Assembly: GCA_016840645.1 (NCBI GenBank)
Contig: JAEORY010000161.1
Span: forward strand, 1 to 8,330
Direction of reading: 5' to 3'
Length of the DNA: 8,330 nucleotides
From: Candidatus Borrarchaeota archaeon
GTDB taxonomy: Archaea; Asgardarchaeota; Sifarchaeia; Borrarchaeales; Borrarchaeaceae
In this document: positions 1-5,560 of the stretch, piece by piece
Layout: each line of letters begins with the position of its first letter
How positions within the stretch are numbered: the stretch's first letter is position 1
Made by a program: the position numbers and the translations under genes
The notes under the pieces: generated by a model
The model's input: only the letters and a program-made list of their open reading frames with translations
Told to the model about the DNA's origin: nothing
Databases searched by the model: none

Positions 1-138
1 AATGAGATGAAAACAACCGATCCGGAATTTATGGAGATGGCCGCTCGCTGGATGGCATTTAATGTTATAGATAAATCAGCCTTTACCAAATTCATTACCA
101 TGGTGAATGAGGAATACGAGTCCGTATACGAATACTAA
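1..138 (+). CDS. C-terminal end of an unidentified protein (5' end outside window)
   Basis: The first reading frame is open from the first base to a TAA and encodes the last 45 residues of a protein. They are rich in Met, Glu and aromatic residues and end in a short acidic tail (EEYESVYEY). An internal ATG at base 7 could in principle start a tiny gene, but the frame is open to the window edge, so a truncated longer gene is more likely. I recognise no family. It lies just upstream of the promoter that precedes the amidase operon, so it is probably the last gene of the preceding transcription unit, perhaps structural, but that is only inferred from position. Confidence 0.6.
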   Translation, partial: NEMKTTDPEFMEMAARWMAFNVIDKSAFTKFITMVNEEYESVYEY

Positions 139-155
139 AAAAAATCACCATTTCA

Positions 156-187
156 TTAGGTTTTCTGCGAAAAAATACTTATGTTTG
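156..187 (+). promoter_or_regulatory. Bacteroidota-type promoter for the lysis operon
   Basis: TATGTTTG at 180-187 fits the Bacteroidota -7 consensus TAnnTTTG exactly. The -33 position, 20 bases upstream, holds only TTAG (156-159), a weak match to TTTG. The extended core TACTTATGTTTG (176-187) recurs at the two minus-strand promoters in this window, with the same 20-base spacing. It lies in the only intergenic gap of this strand, about 30 bases before the amidase ATG. No convincing terminator for the preceding gene is visible in the gap. Confidence 0.6.
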
Positions 188-216
188 TACCCATTACGAA
201 CTAAAAACACATTTAA

Positions 217-732
217 ATGGGGAAATTAACACATTTAATCATTCATTGCACTGATACACCGGAATATAGGCGTGTAGATTCCGATGATATTATCAGATGG
301 CACACCAGCTCGAAAGAGATGGGTGGTCGTGGATGGAGTCGCGTTGGGTACTCCGATATGATCTATATCGACGGAAGTCTCGTGAACCTAACGCCATTCA
401 ATTACGATCAGAAGGTAGATCCTTGGGAAATGACTTGGGGCGCTAAAGGCATGAATGCTGTGGCGAGGCACATGGTTTATGTTGGCGGAAGACGCATTGA
501 CTACGAGGCTCCACTCGATGATGATGACAATCCCGGGTACATGGCTGCAGACACCAGAAACAATGCTCAGTTATACACTATGGAAATTTACGTCAAGTAT
601 ATGATACTCCGCCATCCGGATATCGAGGTGGCCGGACACTATCATTTCTCAGCATTAAAGAGCTGTCCAGTGTTCGACGTAGCTAAATGGTGTAAATCAA
701 TTGGAATTCCGGAAAAGAATATTCACAAATAA
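217..732 (+). CDS. N-acetylmuramoyl-L-alanine amidase (phage endolysin, T7-lysozyme type)
   Basis: This is a 171-aa zinc amidase of the Amidase_2/PGRP family. Such enzymes cut the bond between N-acetylmuramic acid and L-Ala in peptidoglycan and act as phage endolysins. Visible landmarks are IIHCTDTP (zinc ligand H10), GYSDMIYIDG (Y45, equivalent to the T7 lysozyme tyrosine), a MNAVARHMVYVGG segment (79-91), and GHYHF...KSCPVF giving zinc ligands H141 and C150, with K148 two residues before the cysteine as in T7 lysozyme. The usual GHRD motif has become GHYH. The size matches single-domain phage amidases. There is no signal peptide, so a holin or similar is needed for release. It is the first gene after the promoter and is followed by membrane-protein genes of lysis type. 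The start is preceded by an A/T-rich leader without Shine-Dalgarno. Confidence 0.93.
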   Translation: MGKLTHLIIHCTDTPEYRRVDSDDIIRWHTSSKEMGGRGWSRVGYSDMIYIDGSLVNLTPFNYDQKVDPWEMTWGAKGMNAVARHMVYVGGRRIDYEAPLDDDDNPGYMAADTRNNAQLYTMEIYVKYMILRHPDIEVAGHYHFSALKSCPVFDVAKWCKSIGIPEKNIHK

Positions 733-742
733 TAACAACGAC

Positions 743-1039
743 ATGGCGAATGCATCAAAAAGAAACAGGCTTGCCGGGAAGGGAAAGAACAAGCGTCCGA
801 AGTCAAATAAAAAAACTGGACGAAATTATTCTTATGACAAAGAATATCAAAAGTCTGACAAGCAAGTCAGTAATAGAAGTAAGCGAAACGCTGCGAGAAA
901 GCGTGCGCTTAAATCTGGAGCTGCCAAGCTCGGAGATAACACGGATGTCGATCATAAAAGACCGTTATCTAAGGGTGGGAGCAATGCAAAGTCAAATACT
1001 CGAGTTATTAACCGATCTAAGAACAGGGCTAAAAAATAA
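743..1039 (+). CDS. Small basic HNH-type nuclease-like protein
   Basis: This 98-aa protein is very rich in Lys, Arg and Asn. The C-terminal third carries a compact HNH-like signature: DVDHKRPLSKGGSNAKSN (68-85) and RVINRSKNRAKK. The DH pair is D70-H71, N85 is the central Asn, and Asn (N90 or N94) stands where the last His of the motif is often replaced. The CxxC zinc knuckles of many HNH enzymes are absent. Family knowledge suggests metal-dependent DNA nicking or cutting; phage versions serve packaging, recombination or host-DNA attack. I chose the ATG 10 bases after the amidase stop over an in-frame ATG 42 bases upstream, which would overlap the amidase. An overlapping open frame in this stretch has no motif and is treated as a shadow. 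Confidence 0.7.
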   Translation: MANASKRNRLAGKGKNKRPKSNKKTGRNYSYDKEYQKSDKQVSNRSKRNAARKRALKSGAAKLGDNTDVDHKRPLSKGGSNAKSNTRVINRSKNRAKK

Positions 1040-1042
1040 TCT

Positions 1043-1819
1043 ATGAAAGAATACGGAAAAAGGTTAAGGCTTACGCCGGATGAAGCAGAATTAATAGAAT
1101 CAATAAGATCACATCAAGTAAAAAGGCTCGGGATGGAGCCAATTGTAAACGCAGAAAACAGAATATTAATCATCGGAGACTTACATGCTCCATTCATAAA
1201 GGAGGGATACTTAGATCATTGCATAGAGATTGGGTGTAAATACGACACCACACACACGATATTCATAGGCGACGTTGTGGATAATCATTACTCCTCGTTC
1301 CATTCAACAGATCCAGATGGATACGGATCAGGTGAGGAGCTAGACAGAGCCGTGGATCAACTGAAGGAATGGCATGCCGCGTTTCCCAGCGCAGATGTTG
1401 TCATGGGAAACCACGACAGGATAATTATGAGAAAGGCATTTGCCTCCGGTATATCATCAAGATGGATCAGGGATCTATCTGATGTTCTCGAGACTCCTAC
1501 GTGGAGATTTGATCTGAGCTTTGAATACAATGACGTCCTGTATATCCATGGAGAAGGTGGTGGTGGTGAGAAGGGGGCTATGATGAAGGCCTTAAACAAA
1601 CGCAAGAGCGTTGTTCAGGGTCACTGGCACACTCAGAACCACATCAACTGGAATGTATCCGAGGTCGATAGGATCTTTGGTATGCAGATTGGATGCGGAA
1701 TTGATGACAAGGCCTACGCTCTGGCGTATGCAAAATACAATATCAGGAGGTCTATCCTGTCCTGCGGAGTAGTGCTGGATAATGGGAAACTTCCGATACT
1801 TGAACCAATGAGATTATAA
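1043..1819 (+). CDS. Calcineurin-like metallophosphoesterase
   Basis: This 258-aa protein has the full metallophosphoesterase motif set: GDLH (45-48), GDVVDNH (76-82), GNHD (122-125), H169 in YIHGEG, and GHWH (193-196). These residues bind the two metal ions in enzymes that hydrolyse phosphomonoesters or phosphodiesters. The first 40 residues form a charged, probably helical extension, and a GEGGGGEKG glycine loop follows H169. The substrate cannot be read from sequence; related phage enzymes include protein phosphatases, nucleotide phosphatases and nucleases. It starts 3 bases after the HNH stop and is followed within 16 bases by the Acb2-like gene, so the three are probably cotranscribed. 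The neighbour raises, but does not show, a role in clearing nucleotide signals. No signal peptide is seen, so it should act in the cytoplasm. Confidence 0.9.
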   Translation: MKEYGKRLRLTPDEAELIESIRSHQVKRLGMEPIVNAENRILIIGDLHAPFIKEGYLDHCIEIGCKYDTTHTIFIGDVVDNHYSSFHSTDPDGYGSGEELDRAVDQLKEWHAAFPSADVVMGNHDRIIMRKAFASGISSRWIRDLSDVLETPTWRFDLSFEYNDVLYIHGEGGGGEKGAMMKALNKRKSVVQGHWHTQNHINWNVSEVDRIFGMQIGCGIDDKAYALAYAKYNIRRSILSCGVVLDNGKLPILEPMRL

Positions 1820-1835
1820 ACTTAAATTCAATCAA

Positions 1836-2099
1836 ATGAGCACAGAAAACGGAATCACTCACGAAGGTGAAATATGGGAAAACAAAAGGCTGAGAAAGGA
1901 GATTGACGATCGCATACAGCAATTAAAGTTTCTACCCCCATCAAGGGAGAGGGCACTCTCTATCACAAAACTACAGGAAGCCGTGATGTGGTTGGGTATG
2001 GACTTGAAGAGGCTGGGCACTGCAAATCCCTACCCGAGTAGCAAAGATCCCAGTACGGGAACCGTAATAGAGCCAACGGCAGATGGCTTAAAACTATAA
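1836..2099 (+). CDS. acb2: Acb2 (Vs.4)-like cyclic-oligonucleotide sponge, anti-CBASS candidate
   Basis: This 87-aa soluble protein matches the Acb2/Tad1 helical-hairpin family as I know it. An acidic/basic helix (about 12-32) is followed by PPSRERALSITKLQEAVMWL (34-53). This has the family pattern of SRE, then SL/ALS, a Thr, and LQEAVMW. After it come GMDLKRLG, NPYPSS (64-69) and the C-terminal PTADGLKL (80-87). Known Acb2 proteins (T4 Vs.4 and the PaMx33 protein) form hexamers that sequester cyclic di- and trinucleotides made by CBASS cyclases, so the host effector stays inactive. Here the match rests on remembered motifs, not a search; binding residues are not verified. It sits between the phosphoesterase and the membrane lysis genes. 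The ATG follows an A/T-rich leader with no Shine-Dalgarno. Confidence 0.75.
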   Translation: MSTENGITHEGEIWENKRLRKEIDDRIQQLKFLPPSRERALSITKLQEAVMWLGMDLKRLGTANPYPSSKDPSTGTVIEPTADGLKL

Positions 2100-2109
2100 A
2101 TATTTAACC

Positions 2110-2301
2110 ATGAAAGCATTATTTATTTTTCAGAAGGTGATAATAGTTTCAATTATTTTCGCATCTATGATAACCGCAATCCCTATGATCCTAATGATTA
2201 TCGAGACTTTGGTGGCTTCCGAGGTTGAAGGCGCGGATAAAGGCGAGACTATTTTTCCACAATTAATGGAAGCACTCGTTACATCATACAAAGATTGGTA
2301 G
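2110..2301 (+). CDS. Small one-helix membrane protein, holin candidate
   Basis: This 63-aa protein has one long hydrophobic stretch (about 5-35; rich in Ile, Met, Val and Phe, with one Pro) preceded by a Lys and followed by an acidic segment and an amphipathic tail ending KDW. Size, single helix and position between an amidase and a spanin-like gene fit a phage holin or holin accessory that permeabilises the inner membrane. No family motif is recognised, so this is inferred from context. It starts 10 bases after the Acb2-like stop and ends one base before the next ATG, which argues for cotranslation. An alternative is a pinholin or antiholin-type regulator. Confidence 0.6.
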   Translation: MKALFIFQKVIIVSIIFASMITAIPMILMIIETLVASEVEGADKGETIFPQLMEALVTSYKDW

Positions 2302-2302
2302 C

Positions 2303-2965
2303 ATGAAATGGGAGCTAAAACTCAATCTCACGTCACTCCTGCTTATTTTAGCGGGAGTGGCATTGTTCTTTATAGTTCGGTACAGGGAATCGGGCTTAAA
2401 GGACGAAGCGGAGAGATGGAGGGGAAACTACGCCGCACAAACCGCGACGTTTGAGAACTACATAAGCCGCGTGGACGGGATATTAATCTCTAAAGACGAG
2501 TTAATACAGCTCCGAGAGAAGGAGCTGCGAGAGGTTCTGGAATCAGATTCTACTCAGAGGGAACTCGTTAAGAAGTACAGACGTTTGGCTGCGTCTATAA
2601 GAATAGAAACCGAATTCATTCACGACACCATTTATGCAGAGGTTCCGATCTATATAGACAGGGACACGACCCTTGAGTTATGGCACGACTGTTTTGATAT
2701 TGATTTAAGTCTTTCTACAGGGCGCCTCTCGGTCGATTTAATAGACATTCAGAATGAGCAGGATATTGTGATGGGTGAGCGGAGAACGTCGTTATTTCGG
2801 GCGGAATATGCCCTTGACGTGCGTAATTCAAACCAATGTATAACCACAACGGGAATGAGTAGCTTTATTGTCGTACACGAGAAGAAGTGGTGGGAGAATC
2901 CGCTTATTACAATACCAGCGGGTGTAGCCACTGGAATATTACTTGACAGATACATTCAGAAGTAA
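2303..2965 (+). CDS. Membrane-anchored coiled-coil protein, spanin-like
   Basis: This 220-aa protein has an N-terminal transmembrane helix (about 10-26, flanked by KLN and RYR), a charged region likely to be coiled coil (about 32-97), then a mixed domain with two Cys (C130, C179), and a C-terminal stretch KKWWENPLITIPAGVATGIL (194-213) with a short glycine/alanine-rich hydrophobic helix before the final DRYIQK. An N-terminal anchor plus a periplasmic coiled coil is the layout of inner-membrane spanins (Rz). The second hydrophobic segment near the end could contact or enter another membrane, as in a unimolecular spanin. I know similar layouts among unnamed Bacteroidota phage proteins but cannot name the family. 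It starts one base after the holin candidate and its TAA overlaps the next ATG (TAATG). Confidence 0.6.
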   Translation: MKWELKLNLTSLLLILAGVALFFIVRYRESGLKDEAERWRGNYAAQTATFENYISRVDGILISKDELIQLREKELREVLESDSTQRELVKKYRRLAASIRIETEFIHDTIYAEVPIYIDRDTTLELWHDCFDIDLSLSTGRLSVDLIDIQNEQDIVMGERRTSLFRAEYALDVRNSNQCITTTGMSSFIVVHEKKWWENPLITIPAGVATGILLDRYIQK

Positions 2966-3537
2966 TGGGATTACTTGATTGGTATAAGGACGGCTTGTTC
3001 TGGAGGAAAAAAAGCCCGGAGTGGGAATTCTTCAACTACGGGAATGTGATGATTAACAGCAAGGGCGACCTTGGCAGTAATACCATGATGCGCATTGTGG
3101 ATAGCGGCGACGATTCATCTTGGGCATTTCTATCCCTGAGCGCCGTACGCGATCTACTATTGGAAGGTAAGCGCTGGCCAGACCGGATGAATCAGGACGT
3201 TGATGCTGAGACTAGAATTGAATGGAGGCTGTCACAACTCAAGCAACTCCTATTGATCAAGAAGACCGTTAAGTACAGGCCTCAGCATCAGATGACCAGA
3301 GATCCGTACATCTATTTCTACACGGCATGTATTATGCTTGGCCGGGAGGATCTCATAGAACTGGTTAAGATGCCTTGGTATTTGTACAGGCCCGGAACGT
3401 GGGCTTGGAGGAAGTGCCTTATCAATGAGACTTGGTGGAACCGACTGATATACAAGATAGACCGAGCCATACCAGCCACAAGGAGATTCACTCAGAGACT
3501 CAAGAAGTTCAAGAAGATGGCATACAACAGCAAATAA
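2965..3537 (+). CDS. Conserved-looking Trp-rich phage protein of unknown function
   Basis: This 190-aa protein belongs to no family I can name. It is rich in Trp (about a dozen), Arg and Lys, with a central stretch TRDPYIYFYTACIMLGREDL (111-130) and MPWYLYRPGTWAWRK (135-149), then a basic tail (RRFTQRLKKFKKMAYNSK). No signal peptide or long transmembrane helix is evident, although residues 113-130 are moderately hydrophobic; membrane-surface or nucleic-acid association would suit the basic, aromatic composition. Its ATG overlaps the preceding stop as TAATG, so it is the last gene of the lysis operon. The terminator begins 3 bases after its stop codon. Coding is supported by consistent composition, operon overlap and length. 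Confidence 0.75.
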   Translation: MGLLDWYKDGLFWRKKSPEWEFFNYGNVMINSKGDLGSNTMMRIVDSGDDSSWAFLSLSAVRDLLLEGKRWPDRMNQDVDAETRIEWRLSQLKQLLLIKKTVKYRPQHQMTRDPYIYFYTACIMLGREDLIELVKMPWYLYRPGTWAWRKCLINETWWNRLIYKIDRAIPATRRFTQRLKKFKKMAYNSK

Positions 3538-3539
3538 AA

Positions 3540-3567
3540 AAAGGGGAGGCCGTTAAGCTTCCCCTTT
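3540..3567. terminator. Bidirectional intrinsic terminator between convergent operons
   Basis: AAAGGGGAGGC (3540-3550) pairs with GCTTCCCCTTT (3557-3567) around a CGTTAA loop: an 11-bp stem with one G-T wobble. On the plus strand it is followed by CTTATTGTATTAT. On the minus strand the stem is followed by a run of seven T in total, because the plus strand has seven A before the Gs. The minus-strand version is therefore the stronger terminator, ending the lipoprotein transcript, while the plus version ends the lysis operon. Both stop codons are within 30 bases. Confidence 0.9.
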
Positions 3568-3591
3568 CTTATTGTATTATACTTTCAATTT

Positions 3592-4515
3592 CTAATAAAT
3601 GATATTAAATGTAAATCCATGTGTGTCGGCATTAGACCAAGCTTTTCCATCATCTCTAACAGCACAACTTATAGTGCGCTGTCCCTCAAAGTAAAAAATA
3701 ATATCAGTCGAATAAGAAGATTGGCTTTGCACGTCGTCACCAGAACCATTACTTTCCCAAATATATTGATCGTAACCAGATGAAACTGAAAAAGTTTCAA
3801 TAAGCTCACCAGCTTCATTGTAATCTTCCTCAGACATATTCGTAACCGTTGGCCCAGAAATAGTTGGTGTAGCTGTTTGCTCTAAATCACCTACAAGAAT
3901 AAAGTCTATATAACAATCACTGTTCGCGCCAGCGTCTAAAAGTAATATACCAACATCATCCGTTTCATCCCATCCTGAGATATTTTCAAACAAGTAGTCA
4001 ATATATTCGCCATAAGGAATAGTCTCATAATTCCACTGTTCACCAGATACATTAACATTAGGCCATAAGCTATTACGGGTGTAGGTTTCATCGGTATAAT
4101 TCATACAATGAACCTGAAAACTGTAACTTCCACTCTCCTCTGGCTTCAATGCAATAACCATATCGTCACCGTAATCAGGCGTTTCGGTGTCAATCTTGAA
4201 TTTAAGGTTACCATTCCAATCAAGCAATTCAATCGAACCAGTTCCGCTGCCATAAGAATAATTTTCACTAGAAGAATAACTTGACGTGCAATAGGTATCA
4301 TCGAAATACGATGGTATGGAACCGTCGATAAGATCAAGATAGCTAACGGCTAGTTGTCCGGCAGCTTTAAGCGCACTGCTTTTCTCTGGTGTGTTAATAA
4401 TAACTCCGTCAGACGCTCCTGCTGATGGAGCGGTAGTAGACTCCTTCTCGCAGGACACAAACAAAAATGCAGCCATTACGGTTGCCATTACGATTGAAAA
4501 AATGTTCTTTCTCAT
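3592..4515 (-). CDS. Surface lipoprotein with C-terminal PKD/Ig-like domain (moron-type gene)
   Basis: This 307-aa protein starts with a lipoprotein signal peptide (MRKNIFSIVMATVMAAFLFV, lipobox FVSC, lipidated C22). The mature end CEKES places acidic and Lys residues just after the Cys, like the export signal that sends Bacteroidota lipoproteins to the outer surface. The middle is Ser/Tyr/Gly-rich and acidic (SSYSSSENYSYGSGTGS, 78-94) and looks like a beta-sandwich. Residues about 215-305, with YIWESNGSG, FYFEGQRTISCAVRDDGKAW and a closing beta strand, resemble a PKD/Ig-like domain. The gene has its own promoter and leader. Hand counts of 60-base samples give about 37% GC, against 47-52% in other genes sampled, which suggests separate acquisition. 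A role in changing the host surface or blocking other phages is a guess. It could instead be a host gene beside a prophage end. Confidence 0.8.
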   Translation of the reverse strand: MRKNIFSIVMATVMAAFLFVSCEKESTTAPSAGASDGVIINTPEKSSALKAAGQLAVSYLDLIDGSIPSYFDDTYCTSSYSSSENYSYGSGTGSIELLDWNGNLKFKIDTETPDYGDDMVIALKPEESGSYSFQVHCMNYTDETYTRNSLWPNVNVSGEQWNYETIPYGEYIDYLFENISGWDETDDVGILLLDAGANSDCYIDFILVGDLEQTATPTISGPTVTNMSEEDYNEAGELIETFSVSSGYDQYIWESNGSGDDVQSQSSYSTDIIFYFEGQRTISCAVRDDGKAWSNADTHGFTFNIIY

Positions 4516-4541
4516 ACTACAAAAATTTTGGTTAATAATAA

Positions 4542-4579
4542 GTCAGTTCAACTCTCGGGCTTTCTCAGCTACCACTGAC
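4542..4579 (-). promoter_or_regulatory. Inverted-repeat leader of the surface lipoprotein gene
   Basis: The leader RNA carries GUCAGU and ACUGAC arms (plus-strand 4574-4579 and 4542-4547) closing a 26-base interior. Inside, GG(UA)GCU and AGCCC can form a second short hairpin around GAGAA. UUAUUAUU follows directly, so it could act as a weak attenuator, or as terminator for the upstream operon. The six-pair outer stem is short, and no known riboswitch fits. The GCUGAGA segment recalls TPP riboswitches, but the rest does not follow. Confidence 0.35.
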
Positions 4580-4601
4580 AGGGCACGGCCTTTATGAGAT
4601 A

Positions 4602-4632
4602 CAAAGATAAGTAAAATATACGAGAATACCAA
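4602..4632 (-). promoter_or_regulatory. Bacteroidota-type promoter for the surface lipoprotein
   Basis: Reading the minus strand, TTG (4632-4630) is followed after 20 bases by TATCTTTG (4609-4602), an exact TAnnTTTG -7 box. The extended core is TACTTATCTTTG (4613-4602). Transcription should start near 4596, giving a leader of about 80 bases before the lipoprotein ATG. It lies just beyond the stop of the preceding small lipoprotein gene, so this gene can be expressed separately from the dUTPase operon. Confidence 0.75.
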
Positions 4633-4648
4633 GTATAATCGGTCTAAA

Positions 4649-4867
4649 TTACTCTCTTTCTGCGCAGTATTTACAGTTTCCCTTATGAGATAACCCACCA
4701 CCATATCCGTACTTGTAAAACACATACTCGCACGAATCAACTTCAATCTCAATAACTCCTTTTACTCCAATATGCGTCACCTTTTTGTCTATGTTTTTTT
4801 CATAATGTTGGCTAGAGCATGACGCAAACATGGCAGCTATTAAAATCAATCCAATTAGCTTTTTCAT
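4649..4867 (-). CDS. Small lipoprotein with C-terminal HKGNCKYC motif
   Basis: This 72-aa protein has a clear lipoprotein signal (MKKLIGLILIAAMFASC, lipidated C17) and a short mature part of about 55 residues. The mature part has alternating beta-like segments (KVTHIGVKGVIEIEVDSCEYVFYKYG), then GYGGGLSHKGNCKYCAERE, where the CxxC pair (C66, C69) and a His could bind metal or form a disulfide. I recall HKGNC-type endings in unnamed Bacteroidota phage proteins, but no function. No acidic residues follow C17, so a periplasm-facing anchor is likelier than surface display. Its start overlaps the preceding stop as ATGA, so it is probably coupled to the gene before it. It is the last gene of the dUTPase operon; no clear terminator follows before the next promoter. 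Confidence 0.8.
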   Translation of the reverse strand: MKKLIGLILIAAMFASCSSQHYEKNIDKKVTHIGVKGVIEIEVDSCEYVFYKYGYGGGLSHKGNCKYCAERE

Positions 4868-5121
4868 TTCTTCGGCCTTTTAGGCATTTTAGTCCAGTGT
4901 TTTCTAGGCTTCTTAGGATATTCATCCGGGTAGCTATCCTTCTCGGCTCTGATGATCTGGCGCTCCACATAAGAAGTCTTCGGGTCAAACATAGCCCTCT
5001 GCATACGCTGCTGTTTTGTGAGTGGTGAGCATGATGATAACAACAGTAATAACAGCGCCACCCAAAACAGGGCGCAAGCAAGTATTACACCAGCCCCGCC
5101 AGTATTAAATTTCTTATTCAT
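4864..5121 (-). CDS. Small membrane/lipoprotein-like protein with basic proline-rich tail
   Basis: This 85-aa protein has a hydrophobic helix (about 10-30) ending in LLSSCSP, which can be read as a lipobox (C31), although the helix is long for a signal peptide and could simply anchor it. The remaining 54 residues are highly charged and end in a Pro/Lys/Arg-rich tail (PKKPRKHWTKMPKRPKK). A small lipoprotein with a Pro-rich tail recalls outer-membrane spanins (Rz1), and it forms an overlapping pair with the next small lipoprotein, but the known lysis genes are on the other strand, so this is tentative. Its start lies 8 bases inside the preceding gene and its TGA overlaps the next ATG (ATGA). 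Confidence 0.7.
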   Translation of the reverse strand: MNKKFNTGGAGVILACALFWVALLLLLLSSCSPLTKQQRMQRAMFDPKTSYVERQIIRAEKDSYPDEYPKKPRKHWTKMPKRPKK

Positions 5122-5560
5122 TGTATATTCCCTTTCTTCTCAACCATCTTTTTGATAGGTGAGATTTAATATATTTAATTGTTCCATTGAGATCGCGGTT
5201 TTCATTACCAAGTCTACTTACTTCTGCGTACAATTCATTCCGCTTTGCGGCGAGCCTCTTAATTTCATCCGTACATCTCCTAAATTCACCATCCAATGCA
5301 GTTGCGACTTCATCCTCTCCAATGATACTCGGAACGTAAATAGAATTCAATCCATACGACATGTCGTTTCTCTTTGGTATGTGATGTTCATACCAACCCG
5401 GACGTTCAGTGATGTATACGATGTGCTCGGAATCCATCAGTTCTCTAATGTACGATTTGAACTGATCAACCATAACGCTGAACATCTGCTCACGTTCCAC
5501 CATTCGCTGATGCTCAAAATAACTCATGACTACTTGCTTTTCCTGCTTATCCTTACTCAT
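5114..5560 (-). CDS. Coiled-coil protein of unknown function
   Basis: This 148-aa soluble, highly charged protein belongs to no family I recognise. The first 45 residues are amphipathic helix (EHQRMVEREQMFSVMVDQFK). A short mixed segment with Pro, Trp and His (TERPGWYEHHIPKR, 51-64) follows, then a long helix with coiled-coil-like spacing (about 88-134; EFRRCTDEIKRLAAKRNEL and onward) and a basic C-terminus (KRWLRRKG). Such a layout suggests an oligomeric scaffold or nucleic-acid accessory protein. It begins one base inside the stop of the nuclease-like gene (TAATG) and overlaps the next gene by 8 bases, so its place in the dUTPase operon is firm. Plus-strand open frames opposite it look like shadows. 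Confidence 0.75.
   Translation of the reverse strand: MSKDKQEKQVVMSYFEHQRMVEREQMFSVMVDQFKSYIRELMDSEHIVYITERPGWYEHHIPKRNDMSYGLNSIYVPSIIGEDEVATALDGEFRRCTDEIKRLAAKRNELYAEVSRLGNENRDLNGTIKYIKSHLSKRWLRRKGIYNE

Noticed and set aside
750..1046. Overlapping 98-codon plus-strand frame inside the HNH gene
   Set aside because: It has no motif and covers nearly the same bases as the frame carrying the HNH signature. Its start is a few bases into that gene and it overlaps the next start.
4542..4595. TPP riboswitch in the lipoprotein leader (GCUGAGA followed by CCC and GAAC)
   Set aside because: The order recalls TPP riboswitch segments, but the GAACCUGAUC core, the second stem and the closing helix are missing, and the element is too short.
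4591..4692. Direct repeat TTATGAGATA (4592-4601 and 4683-4692) as an attachment or recombination site
   Set aside because: Ten bases without flanking similarity is within chance, and no integrase gene is seen.
4543..4752. Minus-strand frame through the promoter and leader of the surface lipoprotein, with SHKG resembling the end of the small lipoprotein (GLSHKGNC)
   Set aside because: The nucleotide match is only about 10 bases (4592-4601 versus 4683-4692), which is expected by chance in a window this size, and the frame overlaps a clear lipoprotein gene. The start is weak.
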